Below, piece by piece: positions 24,410 to 32,272 of a stretch of 64,000 nucleotides of DNA (position 1 is its first letter; every line of letters begins with the position of its first letter). The position numbers and the translations under genes are program-made. This DNA is from Parahaliea mediterranea (lineage in GTDB: Bacteria > Pseudomonadota > Gammaproteobacteria > Pseudomonadales > Halieaceae). The notes beneath the pieces are model-generated. The model saw only the letters and a program-made list of their open reading frames with translations. It made no database searches and was not told the origin of the DNA. The stretch lies in contig NZ_QEWO01000002.1 in the NCBI RefSeq assembly GCF_003402235.1, forward strand, positions 744,001 to 808,000, read 5' to 3'.

Positions 24410-25762
24410 ATGAGCGCACACCCCACCCCCATTCCCGTTGTCAGCGGTGCCAAACCCGCCGCAGAGGGCGGCCATTTCGATGAGTTTTGCGCCCACCCCG
24501 CCTACTTTCTTATGCGCGCTTACCAGGAGTGCGGCGAACTGGCGGAATTCGACATGGGCGGCATGGCCACCGTGCTGATGGTGGGCCCCGAAGCCCACGA
24601 AGCCGTGTTCCGGGTGGATGACGTCAAGGTTAGCGCGCCCGAGGCCTACCAGTTCATGGTGCCCATCTTCGGCAAGGGCGTGCAGTACGGCGCGCCCATC
24701 GATATCGAGCGTCAGCAGTTGCGCATGCATTCGCGCGGGCTGGCCAGCGAGAAGATGAACCACTACGCCCCCATCATCGCCAAAGAGGCCGAGGACTGGA
24801 TTGCCGACTGGGGCGACAGCGGTGAATTCGACTTTTACGAAGGCTTTGCCGACCTCACCATCAAAACCTCCACCCACTGCCTGCTGGGCAGCGAGTTCCG
24901 CTATTCCCTCACCGATGAATTTGCCAGCCTTTACCACACCCTGGGTGCCGCCGCCGACGCCGGCGGCCTGCAGGACCCCAACGCCCGCAAGGCCGCCTAC
25001 GAGGCCCGCGACACCGCCCGCGCCCGGCTGGAAGAGCTGATCACCGAGCGGGTGGAAAGGCGCCGCGCCTCCGGCGAGGTGCAGATGGACCTGCTGCAGG
25101 TCTACATGGACGCGACCTACGCCGACGGCCGCCACCTGAGCACCTCGGAAATTGCCGGCATGATTGTGTGGTTCATGTTCGCCGGCCACCACACCAGCGC
25201 CAACACCGCCGCCTGGACGCTGGTGGAACTGGCCCGCAACCCCGAGTTGGCCGCTGCAGTGGTAGTCGAAGTGGACGCCCTCATGGATTCCGGCCAGCAG
25301 TTTGACATGCGCACCCTGCGGCGGATGTCGAAACTGGAAGGCTTCATCCGTGAGACCCTGCGCGTACACCCGCCGCTGAACGCCCTCACCCGCCGCGTGG
25401 TGGATGACTTTGAATACAAGGGATACATCATCGAAAAGGGCAAGAACGTGATGCTGTGCCCCTACGTGGCCCACCGGCTGGAGAGCAGTTTCGAGAATGC
25501 CGAGGCCTTCAACCCCGATCGCCCCAACCCCGAAAACCCCTTCGCCCTGATTCCCTTCGGCGGCGGCCAGCGCAAGTGCGTGGGCAACGCCTTCGCCATT
25601 TTGCAGGTGAAAGTGATCTTCTGCGTGCTGCTGCACCACTACGAATTCCAGCTGGCCGGCCCCTCCGGTGAATACGCCGAGATCATGCCCTCGCTGATCC
25701 TGCGACCGTCCGACCCGTGCATCCTGCGCTATCGCCGCCGCGCCGACCGCGCCGCAGCCTGA
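24410..25762 (+). CDS. CYP51-like cytochrome P450 (sterol 14-demethylase family)
   Basis: A 450-residue P450 closely resembling Mycobacterium CYP51 in my recollection. The I-helix is FAGHHTSANTAAWTL with His where other P450s have an acid (about residues 260-261), a CYP51 hallmark. The K-helix is ETLRVHPPLNALTRRV and the heme loop IPFGGGQRKCVGNAFA with Cys390. N-terminal strips GVQYGAP and YQFMVPIFG also fit. A [3Fe-4S] ferredoxin gene follows by ten bases, as in M. tuberculosis. Likely action is oxidation of a sterol 14alpha-methyl or a related position. GAGG precedes the ATG, and expression is probably under the TetR palindrome. Confidence 0.85.
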   Translation: MSAHPTPIPVVSGAKPAAEGGHFDEFCAHPAYFLMRAYQECGELAEFDMGGMATVLMVGPEAHEAVFRVDDVKVSAPEAYQFMVPIFGKGVQYGAPIDIERQQLRMHSRGLASEKMNHYAPIIAKEAEDWIADWGDSGEFDFYEGFADLTIKTSTHCLLGSEFRYSLTDEFASLYHTLGAAADAGGLQDPNARKAAYEARDTARARLEELITERVERRRASGEVQMDLLQVYMDATYADGRHLSTSEIAGMIVWFMFAGHHTSANTAAWTLVELARNPELAAAVVVEVDALMDSGQQFDMRTLRRMSKLEGFIRETLRVHPPLNALTRRVVDDFEYKGYIIEKGKNVMLCPYVAHRLESSFENAEAFNPDRPNPENPFALIPFGGGQRKCVGNAFAILQVKVIFCVLLHHYEFQLAGPSGEYAEIMPSLILRPSDPCILRYRRRADRAAA

Positions 25763-25772
25763 GGAGAACCCC

Positions 25773-25991
25773 ATGGGACGCTACAAGGTAGAAGTCGACC
25801 TGCTGCTGTGCCAGGGCCACGGCGTATGCACCGAAGAATGCCCCGAAGTGTTCGAAGTGGTGGATGTGGAAACCGGCTATCCCAAAGTGCGGGTGAAGGA
25901 AGAGTTTCCCGACGAAGCCCTGCGCAGTAAAGTGCAGGACGCAGTGGACTATTGCCCGAACCGCACCATCAAATTGATTGAGCTGGATTAG
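25773..25991 (+). CDS. [3Fe-4S] ferredoxin, P450 redox partner
   Basis: A 72-residue ferredoxin. Cluster ligands are C13 and C19 in CQGHGVC and the Cys of DYCPNRTIKL; an additional Cys occurs in EECPEVFEV. The C-x5-C...CP pattern is that of actinobacterial-style P450 ferredoxins with a 3Fe-4S cluster. It is translated directly after the CYP51-like gene (GGAG in the ten-base gap), so it is most likely its electron donor. The ferredoxin reductase must come from elsewhere. Confidence 0.92.
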   Translation: MGRYKVEVDLLLCQGHGVCTEECPEVFEVVDVETGYPKVRVKEEFPDEALRSKVQDAVDYCPNRTIKLIELD

Positions 25992-26005
25992 CTCGGCAAA
26001 TGGCT

Positions 26006-26027
26006 GGTTGGCTCATTGGGGCCAACC
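26006..26027 (+). other. Hairpin after the P450-ferredoxin operon
   Basis: Arms GGTTGGC (26006-26012) and GCCAACC (26021-26027) enclose an eight-base loop. It lies 14 bases after the ferredoxin stop. No T-run follows, so it could stabilise the mRNA end or assist termination rather than be a full intrinsic terminator. Confidence 0.45.
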
Positions 26028-26131
26028 GCGAGTGCAACACAGGCGATGGCGGCGGTTCGGCTAGCTCTATCGCCCACAACGATGGCTGAAACTGGCGCCA
26101 GGCCCGCTCCAATCTACGCAGCCAAATTGTA

Positions 26132-26425
26132 CTAAAAGGCAAACTGGCTGGTCGCGTAGGACGCCATCACCTCGCCGCACACCGGGTAGATGACCTCGGT
26201 ATGGGCCACGTGGGTTGAATAGGCGAGGAAGTCTTCCTCGCTGGCAAATTCAGCCACCACGGCCAGCCCGGCATTGCCTTCCAGCAGGGCCATGTCCAAA
26301 CCCACACGGAAGGCTTTAACTTGCGGAATGAGCCCCGGCAGCTGCTCGAAGGCGGCCAGCACGGCCTGCTTGCGCTCGTCGCTGGTGCCGTCTTTGAAGT
26401 GGATCAGGGTAATGTGCTGGATCAT
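26132..26425 (-). CDS. Dabb-family (stress-responsive A/B barrel) small protein
   Basis: A 97-residue ferredoxin-like-fold protein. It starts MIQHITLIHFKDGTSDERKQ and has SEEDFLAYSTHVAHTEVIYPVC, typical of the Dabb (PF07876) family. Members act as small monooxygenase-like or cyclase-like proteins, such as olivetolic acid cyclase, or as stress proteins. Its ATG lies one base after the stop of the LLM gene, so the two are co-transcribed. The function is unknown; a helper of the LLM oxidoreductase is possible. Confidence 0.85.
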   Translation of the reverse strand: MIQHITLIHFKDGTSDERKQAVLAAFEQLPGLIPQVKAFRVGLDMALLEGNAGLAVVAEFASEEDFLAYSTHVAHTEVIYPVCGEVMASYATSQFAF

Positions 26426-26426
26426 C

Positions 26427-27623
26427 TCAACCTGCCTTTTGCTGCTTTTTTGCCGCAGTTTCGTCTTCGTGTTGTTTGATGGCCTTCTCGATGCCACCCA
26501 TGTACTCGGCCATGAAGCGGTCGGCATTGGACGACGCCCATTCCAGTGAGGGGGTGCGGTTGTCGTTGCAGTGCTGAAAGTGCGGCATGACGTAACGGGC
26601 GATCAGTTCGTAGGACTTTTTGGTTGCGGCATAGTCCGCCGCGTTGTGGGCCAGCGACAGGAAGGCGCCAAAGCCGCCGGATTGCTGCTGCAGCTTCTGG
26701 ATGTGGGCCACCAGGTCATCCGGGGTACCCACCAGCCCTACCCCGAAGGCGCCGAGGCCGCCGGTGGTCCACACGTCGATGGCCTCGTCCAGGTCATTCA
26801 CCTGGGGGAACAGGGAGCCGCCGAATTTGTGGAAGTAGTTGAACATGTCCATCAGGCCGTACTCCAGGTCGCGCACCGCCTGCTCGCGGGTCTCGGCGAT
26901 GTGGATGGGCGCCACCACCCGCCAGGTGCGGCGGTCTACAGTCTGCTGGTATTCCTCGGCCTTGCTTTCGCAGATAGCCCAGCTGTCGGCCAGCGCCTCG
27001 AAGCCCTTGGGGCTGGAGGCGGCCACCGACAGCATGCCGGCGCCATACTGCCCGGCCAGGCGCGCACCAGAGGGCGAGATGGCCGAGGCCACCACCACCT
27101 CCAACTCCTCCTGGTAGGGCAGGATGTGCATGCGCGCTTCGTTCAGGGTAAACCAGTCGGTTTTGGCGGTGACGGTTTCGCCGCGCAGCAGTTTAACCAG
27201 CACATCCAGCGACTCACCCATGCGCTCGCGCAGGGACTGTGGGTCCACCCCCATCATGTAGGCGTCGGCCACCAGCTGGCCGGGGCCCACACCGAACATG
27301 ATGCGCCCACGCGTCTGGTGATCGAGCTGGGCAATGCGGTCCGCCAGAATCAGTGGCTGGTGGTACGACAGTGAACTGACCCCGGTGCCCAGGCGAATGT
27401 GCCGGGTGCGCTCGGCGGCGGTGGCAATGAACACCTCTGGCGAGGCGATGCACTCGTAGGCGCCGGAGTGATGCTCGCCAATCCAGGCCTCGTCAAAATC
27501 CATCGTATCCAGCCATTTGACCAGATCGAGGTCGCGCTCTATGGCAAAGGTGGGGCTGGTGCGATCATTGTGGAAGGGGGCGAAGAATGCCCCAAAGCGC
27601 AAGCGCCGCGGTTGATAGGTCAC
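26427..27623 (-). CDS. Luciferase-like (LLM) flavin-dependent oxidoreductase (2)
   Basis: A 398-residue LLM-family protein of the alkanal-monooxygenase/limonene-monooxygenase type. It shows RFGAFFAPFHNDRTSPTFA, WIGEHHSGAYECIASPEVF and IMFGVGPGQLVADAYMMG. The C-terminus is Lys-rich (ETAAKKQQKAG). A GTG start at 27623 with AAGGAG six bases upstream is chosen; an ATG 35 codons earlier would add a basic, unconserved tail and cover the operator. It likely uses reduced FMN to oxygenate a hydrophobic substrate. The AACATTT palindrome about 95 bases upstream suggests common control with the CYP51 operon. Confidence 0.88.
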   Translation of the reverse strand: MTYQPRRLRFGAFFAPFHNDRTSPTFAIERDLDLVKWLDTMDFDEAWIGEHHSGAYECIASPEVFIATAAERTRHIRLGTGVSSLSYHQPLILADRIAQLDHQTRGRIMFGVGPGQLVADAYMMGVDPQSLRERMGESLDVLVKLLRGETVTAKTDWFTLNEARMHILPYQEELEVVVASAISPSGARLAGQYGAGMLSVAASSPKGFEALADSWAICESKAEEYQQTVDRRTWRVVAPIHIAETREQAVRDLEYGLMDMFNYFHKFGGSLFPQVNDLDEAIDVWTTGGLGAFGVGLVGTPDDLVAHIQKLQQQSGGFGAFLSLAHNAADYAATKKSYELIARYVMPHFQHCNDNRTPSLEWASSNADRFMAEYMGGIEKAIKQHEDETAAKKQQKAG

Positions 27624-27718
27624 TGGACTCTCCTTGAACTTCCCTTGGTCTTCCCTTGGTTTTCGCTTAAAGGCTCCCTGGACGCCCGTCATGTTCCCTG
27701 GGCGCGCCCTGAGCATAA

Positions 27719-27738
27719 AACATTTCACTATTAATGTT
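27719..27738. promoter_or_regulatory. Palindromic operator AACATTT-type, copy 3
   Basis: AACATTTCACTATTAATGTT has 6-base arms AACATT/AATGTT in the same 20-base frame as copies at 18864, 24367 and 29523. It lies upstream of the LLM-Dabb operon (start 27623, minus strand). Confidence 0.62.
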
Positions 27739-27759
27739 TTTGTGAACTATAGCCCCAAT

Positions 27760-27774
27760 ACATTGCTATAGCAA
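27760..27774. promoter_or_regulatory. Recurring 15-mer ACATTGCTATAGCAA
   Basis: This site matches 13 of 15 bases with those upstream of the TonB receptor (5757-5771, minus strand) and of Rieske gene 1 (6787-6801). It contains the dyad TTGC-TATA-GCAA. It lies just after the KstD-like gene end and upstream of the LLM gene, next to palindrome copy 3. Confidence 0.4.
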
Positions 27775-27789
27775 GGGAATTTGGCCAGA

Positions 27790-29475
27790 CTAAGCCCCGT
27801 CGCCGGCGCGCCCGGCAATGTGGTTTGCTGCGATATACCCAAAGGTCATCGCCGGCCCCAGGGTGGCTCCGGCACCGGGATAGTAGCGCCCGGTGACAGA
27901 GGCGGCGCTGTTGCCTATGGCATACAGGCCATCCAGCACTTCGCCGCCCATAGACAGCACGCGGGCGCTGGCATCGGTCAACAGGCCGCCCTTGGTGCCG
28001 ATATCGCCGGGGTACACCTCCACGCCGTAGTAGGGCGCTTCCTGCAGGGCCGCCAGGCAGGGGTTGGGGCCCAGTCGCACATCGCCGTACAGTAAATCGT
28101 AACTGTTTTCGCCGCGGTGAAAGTCCTGATCGATGCCGCTGCCGGCAAAGCCGTTAAAGCGCTGCACGGTGGCCATCAGGCCCGCATTGTCCACACCCAG
28201 CTGTTGGGCCAGCTCATCAATACTGGCTGCCTTGGCCAGCCAGTGCCGGCGCACCCTGGCGCTCTGCAGGCCGTCCAGATGCATGGCGCCGGGCAGCAGC
28301 GGGCCAAAGGGGTATTCGCGCCGGTAGCGGCTGTCGAAGATGGCGTAGCAGGGCAGGTTTTCGCCGGCGTACATGGCCTGCACAGCGGTGGTGTAGGCCA
28401 CGGATTCGTTGACAAAGCGCTGGCCGGCGCGATTGACCAGAATGCAGCCCGGCATGGAGCGCTCGGTGAAGAGCATGCGCGCCCTGTCCTCGCCTTGAAT
28501 GCGAACGGTGGGGCCCCACCAGGCCTCGTCCATCAGGTGGGTGGCCGCGCCAATGGCGGTGGCGGCCAGCAGCATATCGCCGGTATTGGTGGGCGAGGCG
28601 GCGGACCACGCCGCCCGGGTGGGCCCCGGCAGGTAACGCTCGCGCAGGGTCTGGGAATGCTCGAACCCACCGGCACCGATGATAATACCGTGGCGCGCGC
28701 CCACCCGGCGCATCCCTTCCGGCCCCTCCACCACCACGCCGCTCACCCGGGCGCCCTCGGTCAGCAGCTCGCGCACCGGCGCATTGAGCCACACCGGCAC
28801 GCCCCGCTCATCCAGCGAATGGCGCAGGCGGCCGATCAGGGCATTGCCCATCACCAGCCGGCGCGAGCGCCTGCCCTGCAGGCGGCCCGGTATATCCAGC
28901 GCGTATTCCAACGCCAGCTTCAGCACTATCTTCCACCAGCCCGGCGCCTTGCTCAGCAGCACCGCACCCTCCTGGTTGGTGTAGCCCATCAGGCCCATGA
29001 TGCGGGTCTGGGCGTGTGGCAGCCCCATGCTGTGAAAGGCATCACCCAGCGCCCGGGCGTGGTAGGGCAGCGGGTCGATGGAGCGGCCACCCGGGCGCGC
29101 GCCGGCCAGTTCCTGGTAGTAGTCGGCATAGTGCACCATGGGCTCAAAGGCCACGTGGGTCTGGTCTTCAAGGTAGCGCAGCATCTGCGGGGCTTCGCGC
29201 ACATAGGCCTCCACCAGCGCCGGGGCCACGTCGTCGCCGGTAAGCGCGCGCAGGTAGGCCAGCGCATCGTCGTCGCTGTCCTGCACCCCCGCGGCCCGCA
29301 TCAGGTGGTTGTTGGGTACCCACAGGCCACCGCCGGAGCTGGCGGAGGTGCCGCCGTAGCGCGGCGCCTTCTCCAGCACCACCACGGACTGGCCAAGGTC
29401 ACGCGCCCGGCAGGCCGCGGTCAGCGCGCCCGCGCCGCTGCCGATCACCACCACGTCGTATCGTGCATCCCACAT
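27790..29475 (-). CDS. 3-Ketosteroid delta1-dehydrogenase-like FAD flavoprotein
   Basis: A 561-residue flavoprotein of the KstD/fumarate-reductase group. The FAD motif is VVVIGSGAGALTAACRA. Strips ADYYQELAGARPGGRSIDP, RFVNESVAY and YYPGAGATLGPAMTFGY match what I recall of KstD, including Tyr and Gly residues that bind the 3-keto group. KstD inserts a 1,2 double bond in ring A, a central step of steroid catabolism. AAGGAG lies ten bases before the ATG at 29475; a start seven codons earlier is less likely. It diverges from the PQQ dehydrogenase gene with palindrome copy 4 between them. Another 3-keto-steroid desaturase is possible. Confidence 0.87.
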   Translation of the reverse strand: MWDARYDVVVIGSGAGALTAACRARDLGQSVVVLEKAPRYGGTSASSGGGLWVPNNHLMRAAGVQDSDDDALAYLRALTGDDVAPALVEAYVREAPQMLRYLEDQTHVAFEPMVHYADYYQELAGARPGGRSIDPLPYHARALGDAFHSMGLPHAQTRIMGLMGYTNQEGAVLLSKAPGWWKIVLKLALEYALDIPGRLQGRRSRRLVMGNALIGRLRHSLDERGVPVWLNAPVRELLTEGARVSGVVVEGPEGMRRVGARHGIIIGAGGFEHSQTLRERYLPGPTRAAWSAASPTNTGDMLLAATAIGAATHLMDEAWWGPTVRIQGEDRARMLFTERSMPGCILVNRAGQRFVNESVAYTTAVQAMYAGENLPCYAIFDSRYRREYPFGPLLPGAMHLDGLQSARVRRHWLAKAASIDELAQQLGVDNAGLMATVQRFNGFAGSGIDQDFHRGENSYDLLYGDVRLGPNPCLAALQEAPYYGVEVYPGDIGTKGGLLTDASARVLSMGGEVLDGLYAIGNSAASVTGRYYPGAGATLGPAMTFGYIAANHIAGRAGDGA

Positions 29476-29522
29476 GCGCGCCGTTCTCCTTATCATTGGC
29501 TGGCGAGCATGCTAGCATACAA

Positions 29523-29542
29523 AACATTTCTTCAAGTATGTT
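29523..29542. promoter_or_regulatory. Palindromic operator AACATTT-type, copy 4
   Basis: AACATTTCTTCAAGTATGTT carries the same outer bases (AACAT/ATGTT) over 20 positions. The perfect dyad TTATTGCAATAA (29541-29552) overlaps its right end. It fills most of the 87-base gap between the divergent KstD-like and PQQ-dehydrogenase starts, so it probably controls both. Confidence 0.6.
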
Positions 29543-29562
29543 ATTGCAATAAGACGCCATCG

Positions 29563-31566
29563 ATGCCAAACACCACCTCAGCGCTCCACCGCCGCCCCAC
29601 CCTCACCCACCCCCTGCTGTGCTGCCTGGCGCTGGGCCTTGGGGCCTGTGATTCGCCGTCCATCGACCACGGCGGGCCCGTTGCCACCTGGCCGGCTGTT
29701 GGCGGCAACGCCGCCGGGCAGCGCTTCAGCCCGCTCCAGCAGATCACACCGGAGAATGTGGACCAGTTGGAGGTGGCCTGGGTGTATCACACAGGCGATG
29801 TATCGGCGGGCACCAAAACCCACGGCGCCACGGCCTTTCAGGCCACGCCCTTGGTGGTGGGCGAGAGCATGTACTTCTGCACCCCCTACAACCGCATTGT
29901 GTCGCTGGACCCAGAGACCGGCGCCGAACGCTGGACCTTCGATCCGAAAGTTGACCTGACCGGCGTCTACACCCCCGCTTGCCGTGGCGTGGCGTACTGG
30001 GAAGGGGCCAAGGCCGCAAGCTGCCAGCAGCGCATCCTCTCCGGCACGCTGGACGCCCGGCTGCTGGCGGTGGACGCCACCACCGGCCAGCCCTGCGAGG
30101 ACTTTGGCGACGGGGGCAGTGTGGATCTCACCGCCAACCTGGGCGATCTGCGGCTGGCGGAATACTATGTGACCTCTGCGCCGCTGGTGGTGGGCGACCT
30201 GGTGATCACCGGCGCCTTTGTGATGGACGGCCAGCGCGTCGACGCCCCGCCCGGCGTGATTCGCGCCTTTGATGTGCGCAGCGGCAAGCTGGTCTGGGCC
30301 TTCGATCCCGTTCCACCCGGCATGACACCGGTCAGCGCGGCCCAGGCCCGTGCCGGCGCCAACTTCACCCGCGCCACCCCCAACAGCTGGGGCAACCTCT
30401 CGGCAGATACCCAGCGTGGCATCGTGTATGTGCCCACCGGCGGCTCGCAGCCCGACCACTACGGCGGCCGCGAACGCGGCGACATGGACTACTATGGCAC
30501 CTCGGTGGTGGCGCTTGACGCCCGCACCGGCAAGCCGCTGTGGCACTTTCAGGCGGTGCATCACGATATCTGGGACTGGGACGTGGCAGCGCAGCCGGTG
30601 CTGTTTGAGCAGCACGGCACCACCCCCGGCGTAATCGCCGCCACCAAGATGGGCAACATTTTCCTGCTGAACCGGGAGACGGGCGCCCCGCTGTTTCCGG
30701 TGGAAGAGCGGCCGGTGCCGCAATCCACCGTGCCGGGGGAGCGCACCGCCCCCACCCAGCCCCACCCCACCCTGCCCCGGCCGGTGCACCCGCCCACCCT
30801 CACCGAGGACGACATCTGGGGCATCTACCCCGGCGACCGCGACGCCTGCCTGGCCCAGTTTCGCCAGCTCGACTATCGCGGGCTGTTCACCCCGCCAGGC
30901 CTGGAAAAGCCCGCCCTGCTGTGGCCCGGATTGGGCGGCGGCGTGAACTGGGGTTCGGTGTCCGTCAACCCGCGCCAGAACATCTTGGTGGTGAACTCCA
31001 TGCGCGTGCCCTACACCGCGCGACTGGTGCCCAGGGAGCAGGCCGACAGCCTGGACGGCAATGACCTGGTGGGCGCCAACGCCCAGGAGGGCACGCCCTA
31101 TGTAGTGGTGCGCGGTGGCTTTCTGTCGCCCAGCAACACCCCCTGCACCGCGCCGCCCTGGGGCGTGCTGACCGCCATCAACCTCGACAGCGGCGAAACC
31201 CTGTGGGAGAAGCCCCTGGGCAACCTGGAGGAACTCTCGCCGCTGGGCCTGGGCCGCTTTTTCGACTGGGGCACCCCCAACACCGGCGGCAGCCTGCAGA
31301 CCGCCAGCGGCCTGATTTTCATTGGCGCCACCCTGGACGGCTACCTGCGCGCCTTCGACCTGGCCAGCGGCGATGTACTGTGGAAGAGCAAGCTCCCCGC
31401 GCCGGCCCAGGCGACACCCATGACCTACCGCCTGCGCAAAACCGGCAAGCAGTACCTGGCCGTCGCCGCCGGCGGCCACGGCCCCCTGGCCTACGCCGCC
31501 AAGGGGCCGCAGAAACTCGGTGAATTGCTCGGGGATGCGCTGGTGGTATACAGCCTGCCGAACTGA
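29563..31566 (+). CDS. PQQ-dependent dehydrogenase, lipoprotein
   Basis: A 667-residue quinoprotein with the 8-bladed beta-propeller fold of PQQ alcohol/glucose dehydrogenases. A lipobox (LGLGACD, Cys near residue 29) anchors it to a membrane on the periplasmic side. Repeated blade motifs include YHTGDVS, DPETGAERWTFD, LDARTGKPLWHFQ and FDLASGDVLWKSK, and the strip HHDIWDWDVAAQPVL is characteristic. It may oxidise a sterol hydroxyl or a side-chain alcohol and pass electrons to quinone; this is inferred. Open frame extends far upstream on the same strand, but that part is antisense to the KstD-like gene and not protein-like. No clear ribosome site precedes the ATG. Confidence 0.88.
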   Translation: MPNTTSALHRRPTLTHPLLCCLALGLGACDSPSIDHGGPVATWPAVGGNAAGQRFSPLQQITPENVDQLEVAWVYHTGDVSAGTKTHGATAFQATPLVVGESMYFCTPYNRIVSLDPETGAERWTFDPKVDLTGVYTPACRGVAYWEGAKAASCQQRILSGTLDARLLAVDATTGQPCEDFGDGGSVDLTANLGDLRLAEYYVTSAPLVVGDLVITGAFVMDGQRVDAPPGVIRAFDVRSGKLVWAFDPVPPGMTPVSAAQARAGANFTRATPNSWGNLSADTQRGIVYVPTGGSQPDHYGGRERGDMDYYGTSVVALDARTGKPLWHFQAVHHDIWDWDVAAQPVLFEQHGTTPGVIAATKMGNIFLLNRETGAPLFPVEERPVPQSTVPGERTAPTQPHPTLPRPVHPPTLTEDDIWGIYPGDRDACLAQFRQLDYRGLFTPPGLEKPALLWPGLGGGVNWGSVSVNPRQNILVVNSMRVPYTARLVPREQADSLDGNDLVGANAQEGTPYVVVRGGFLSPSNTPCTAPPWGVLTAINLDSGETLWEKPLGNLEELSPLGLGRFFDWGTPNTGGSLQTASGLIFIGATLDGYLRAFDLASGDVLWKSKLPAPAQATPMTYRLRKTGKQYLAVAAGGHGPLAYAAKGPQKLGELLGDALVVYSLPN

Positions 31567-31642
31567 AACGGGCAGGCTGTCAGCGGCCGGCTGTCATCAG
31601 CCGACAAGAAGACGACGCAGTCGGCCGGGCCGGCTGCGCGAC

Positions 31643-32077
31643 TCAGGAGCCGATATGGTCCAGCTTGCCGCCATACAGCAGCGGGGTGGAGACCTGCTCA
31701 AGCACCAGGGTGACGATGACACGCTCGGCATCCGGCTCGTCCAGGTCGAAATCCCGCCCCATGTTCTTGCGGAAAATCTTCTGGTTCAGGGCGCCCTGCG
31801 GGTCATCCTCCAGCAGTGCGCGGCCGCGCAGTTCGATGTAACGGGTGGGGGCCGTTGGGTCCATGATGCAAACGGTGAGTCGCGGATCGGCCTGCATGTT
31901 GCGGTACTTCACCCGGCTCTTCAGGGTGCTGAAACGGAAGGTCTCGCCGTCCCAGTCAAAGCCCACCGGGTTGGTGGAAATCAACTGGTCTTTGGCGCGG
32001 ATGGTGCTGACATAGGCGAACACCGCGTTTTCTAGAATGGGCCGATGGCTTTCCGGCACAGTGGGGGTACTGGACAT
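31643..32077 (-). CDS. PPOX-class pyridoxamine-5'-phosphate-oxidase-like flavin protein
   Basis: A 144-residue split-barrel flavoprotein. It shows FAYVSTIRAKDQLISTNPVG, RFSTLKSRVKYRNMQADPRL and YIELRGRALLEDD, typical of the PPOX/F420-binding family. Members bind FMN, F420 or heme; F420 use is doubtful here. AGGAG precedes the chosen ATG by ten bases. It diverges from the tandem MarR gene, with operator copy 3 about 150 bases upstream. Confidence 0.85.
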   Translation of the reverse strand: MSSTPTVPESHRPILENAVFAYVSTIRAKDQLISTNPVGFDWDGETFRFSTLKSRVKYRNMQADPRLTVCIMDPTAPTRYIELRGRALLEDDPQGALNQKIFRKNMGRDFDLDEPDAERVIVTLVLEQVSTPLLYGGKLDHIGS

Positions 32078-32224
32078 CAATAATCTCTCCTGTTTTATCA
32101 TTGTCAAATTCCCAGCTCGCGCTTGCGGCTGGCATTGCTGCCGCTACAGCATAGCGCCACTGGCCCTTTTGCTGCACCTTGTATCCAGCCCATCAGGCAG
32201 CCCCGCGTCATACAATGGCATTTA

Positions 32225-32250
32225 GTCAATTTTGCTTGACCTTTCGTCAA
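32225..32250 (+). promoter_or_regulatory. Triple half-site operator, copy 3 (MarR autoregulation)
   Basis: GTCAA (32225-32229), TTGAC (32236-32240) and GTCAA (32246-32250) repeat the 6- and 5-base spacings of copies 1 and 2. It lies 22 bases before the MarR ATG and in the divergent gap to the PPOX gene, which is the reason to assign the operator to this regulator. Confidence 0.8.
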
Positions 32251-32264
32251 TATATATTTACTTT
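32236..32264 (+). promoter_or_regulatory. Promoter TTGACC-N17-TACTTT for the MarR-sulfatase operon
   Basis: The -35 TTGACC (32236-32241) and -10 TACTTT (32259-32264) are 17 bases apart. Transcription would begin around 32271, at or next to the ATG at 32273. The mRNA would then be leaderless, or translation would start at the second ATG (32282). Confidence 0.58.
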
Positions 32265-32272
32265 TTTGCTCC

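Noticed and set aside
27636-27657. Tandem cttcccttggt x 2 before the LLM gene as an operator
   Set aside because: A short two-copy duplication in the leader with no recurrence elsewhere.
29541-29552. TTATTGCAATAA as a separate FNR-like or C/EBP-like site
   Set aside because: It overlaps the AACATTT operator and does not match the FNR consensus; treated as part of that region.
28117-29562. Upstream in-frame extension of the PQQ dehydrogenase
   Set aside because: This part is antisense to the KstD-like gene and has no protein-like pattern; the lipobox signal starts at the ATG 29563.
29578-31479. Minus-strand frame of about 633 codons opposite the PQQ dehydrogenase
   Set aside because: Gly/Ala/His-rich shadow of the beta-propeller repeats.
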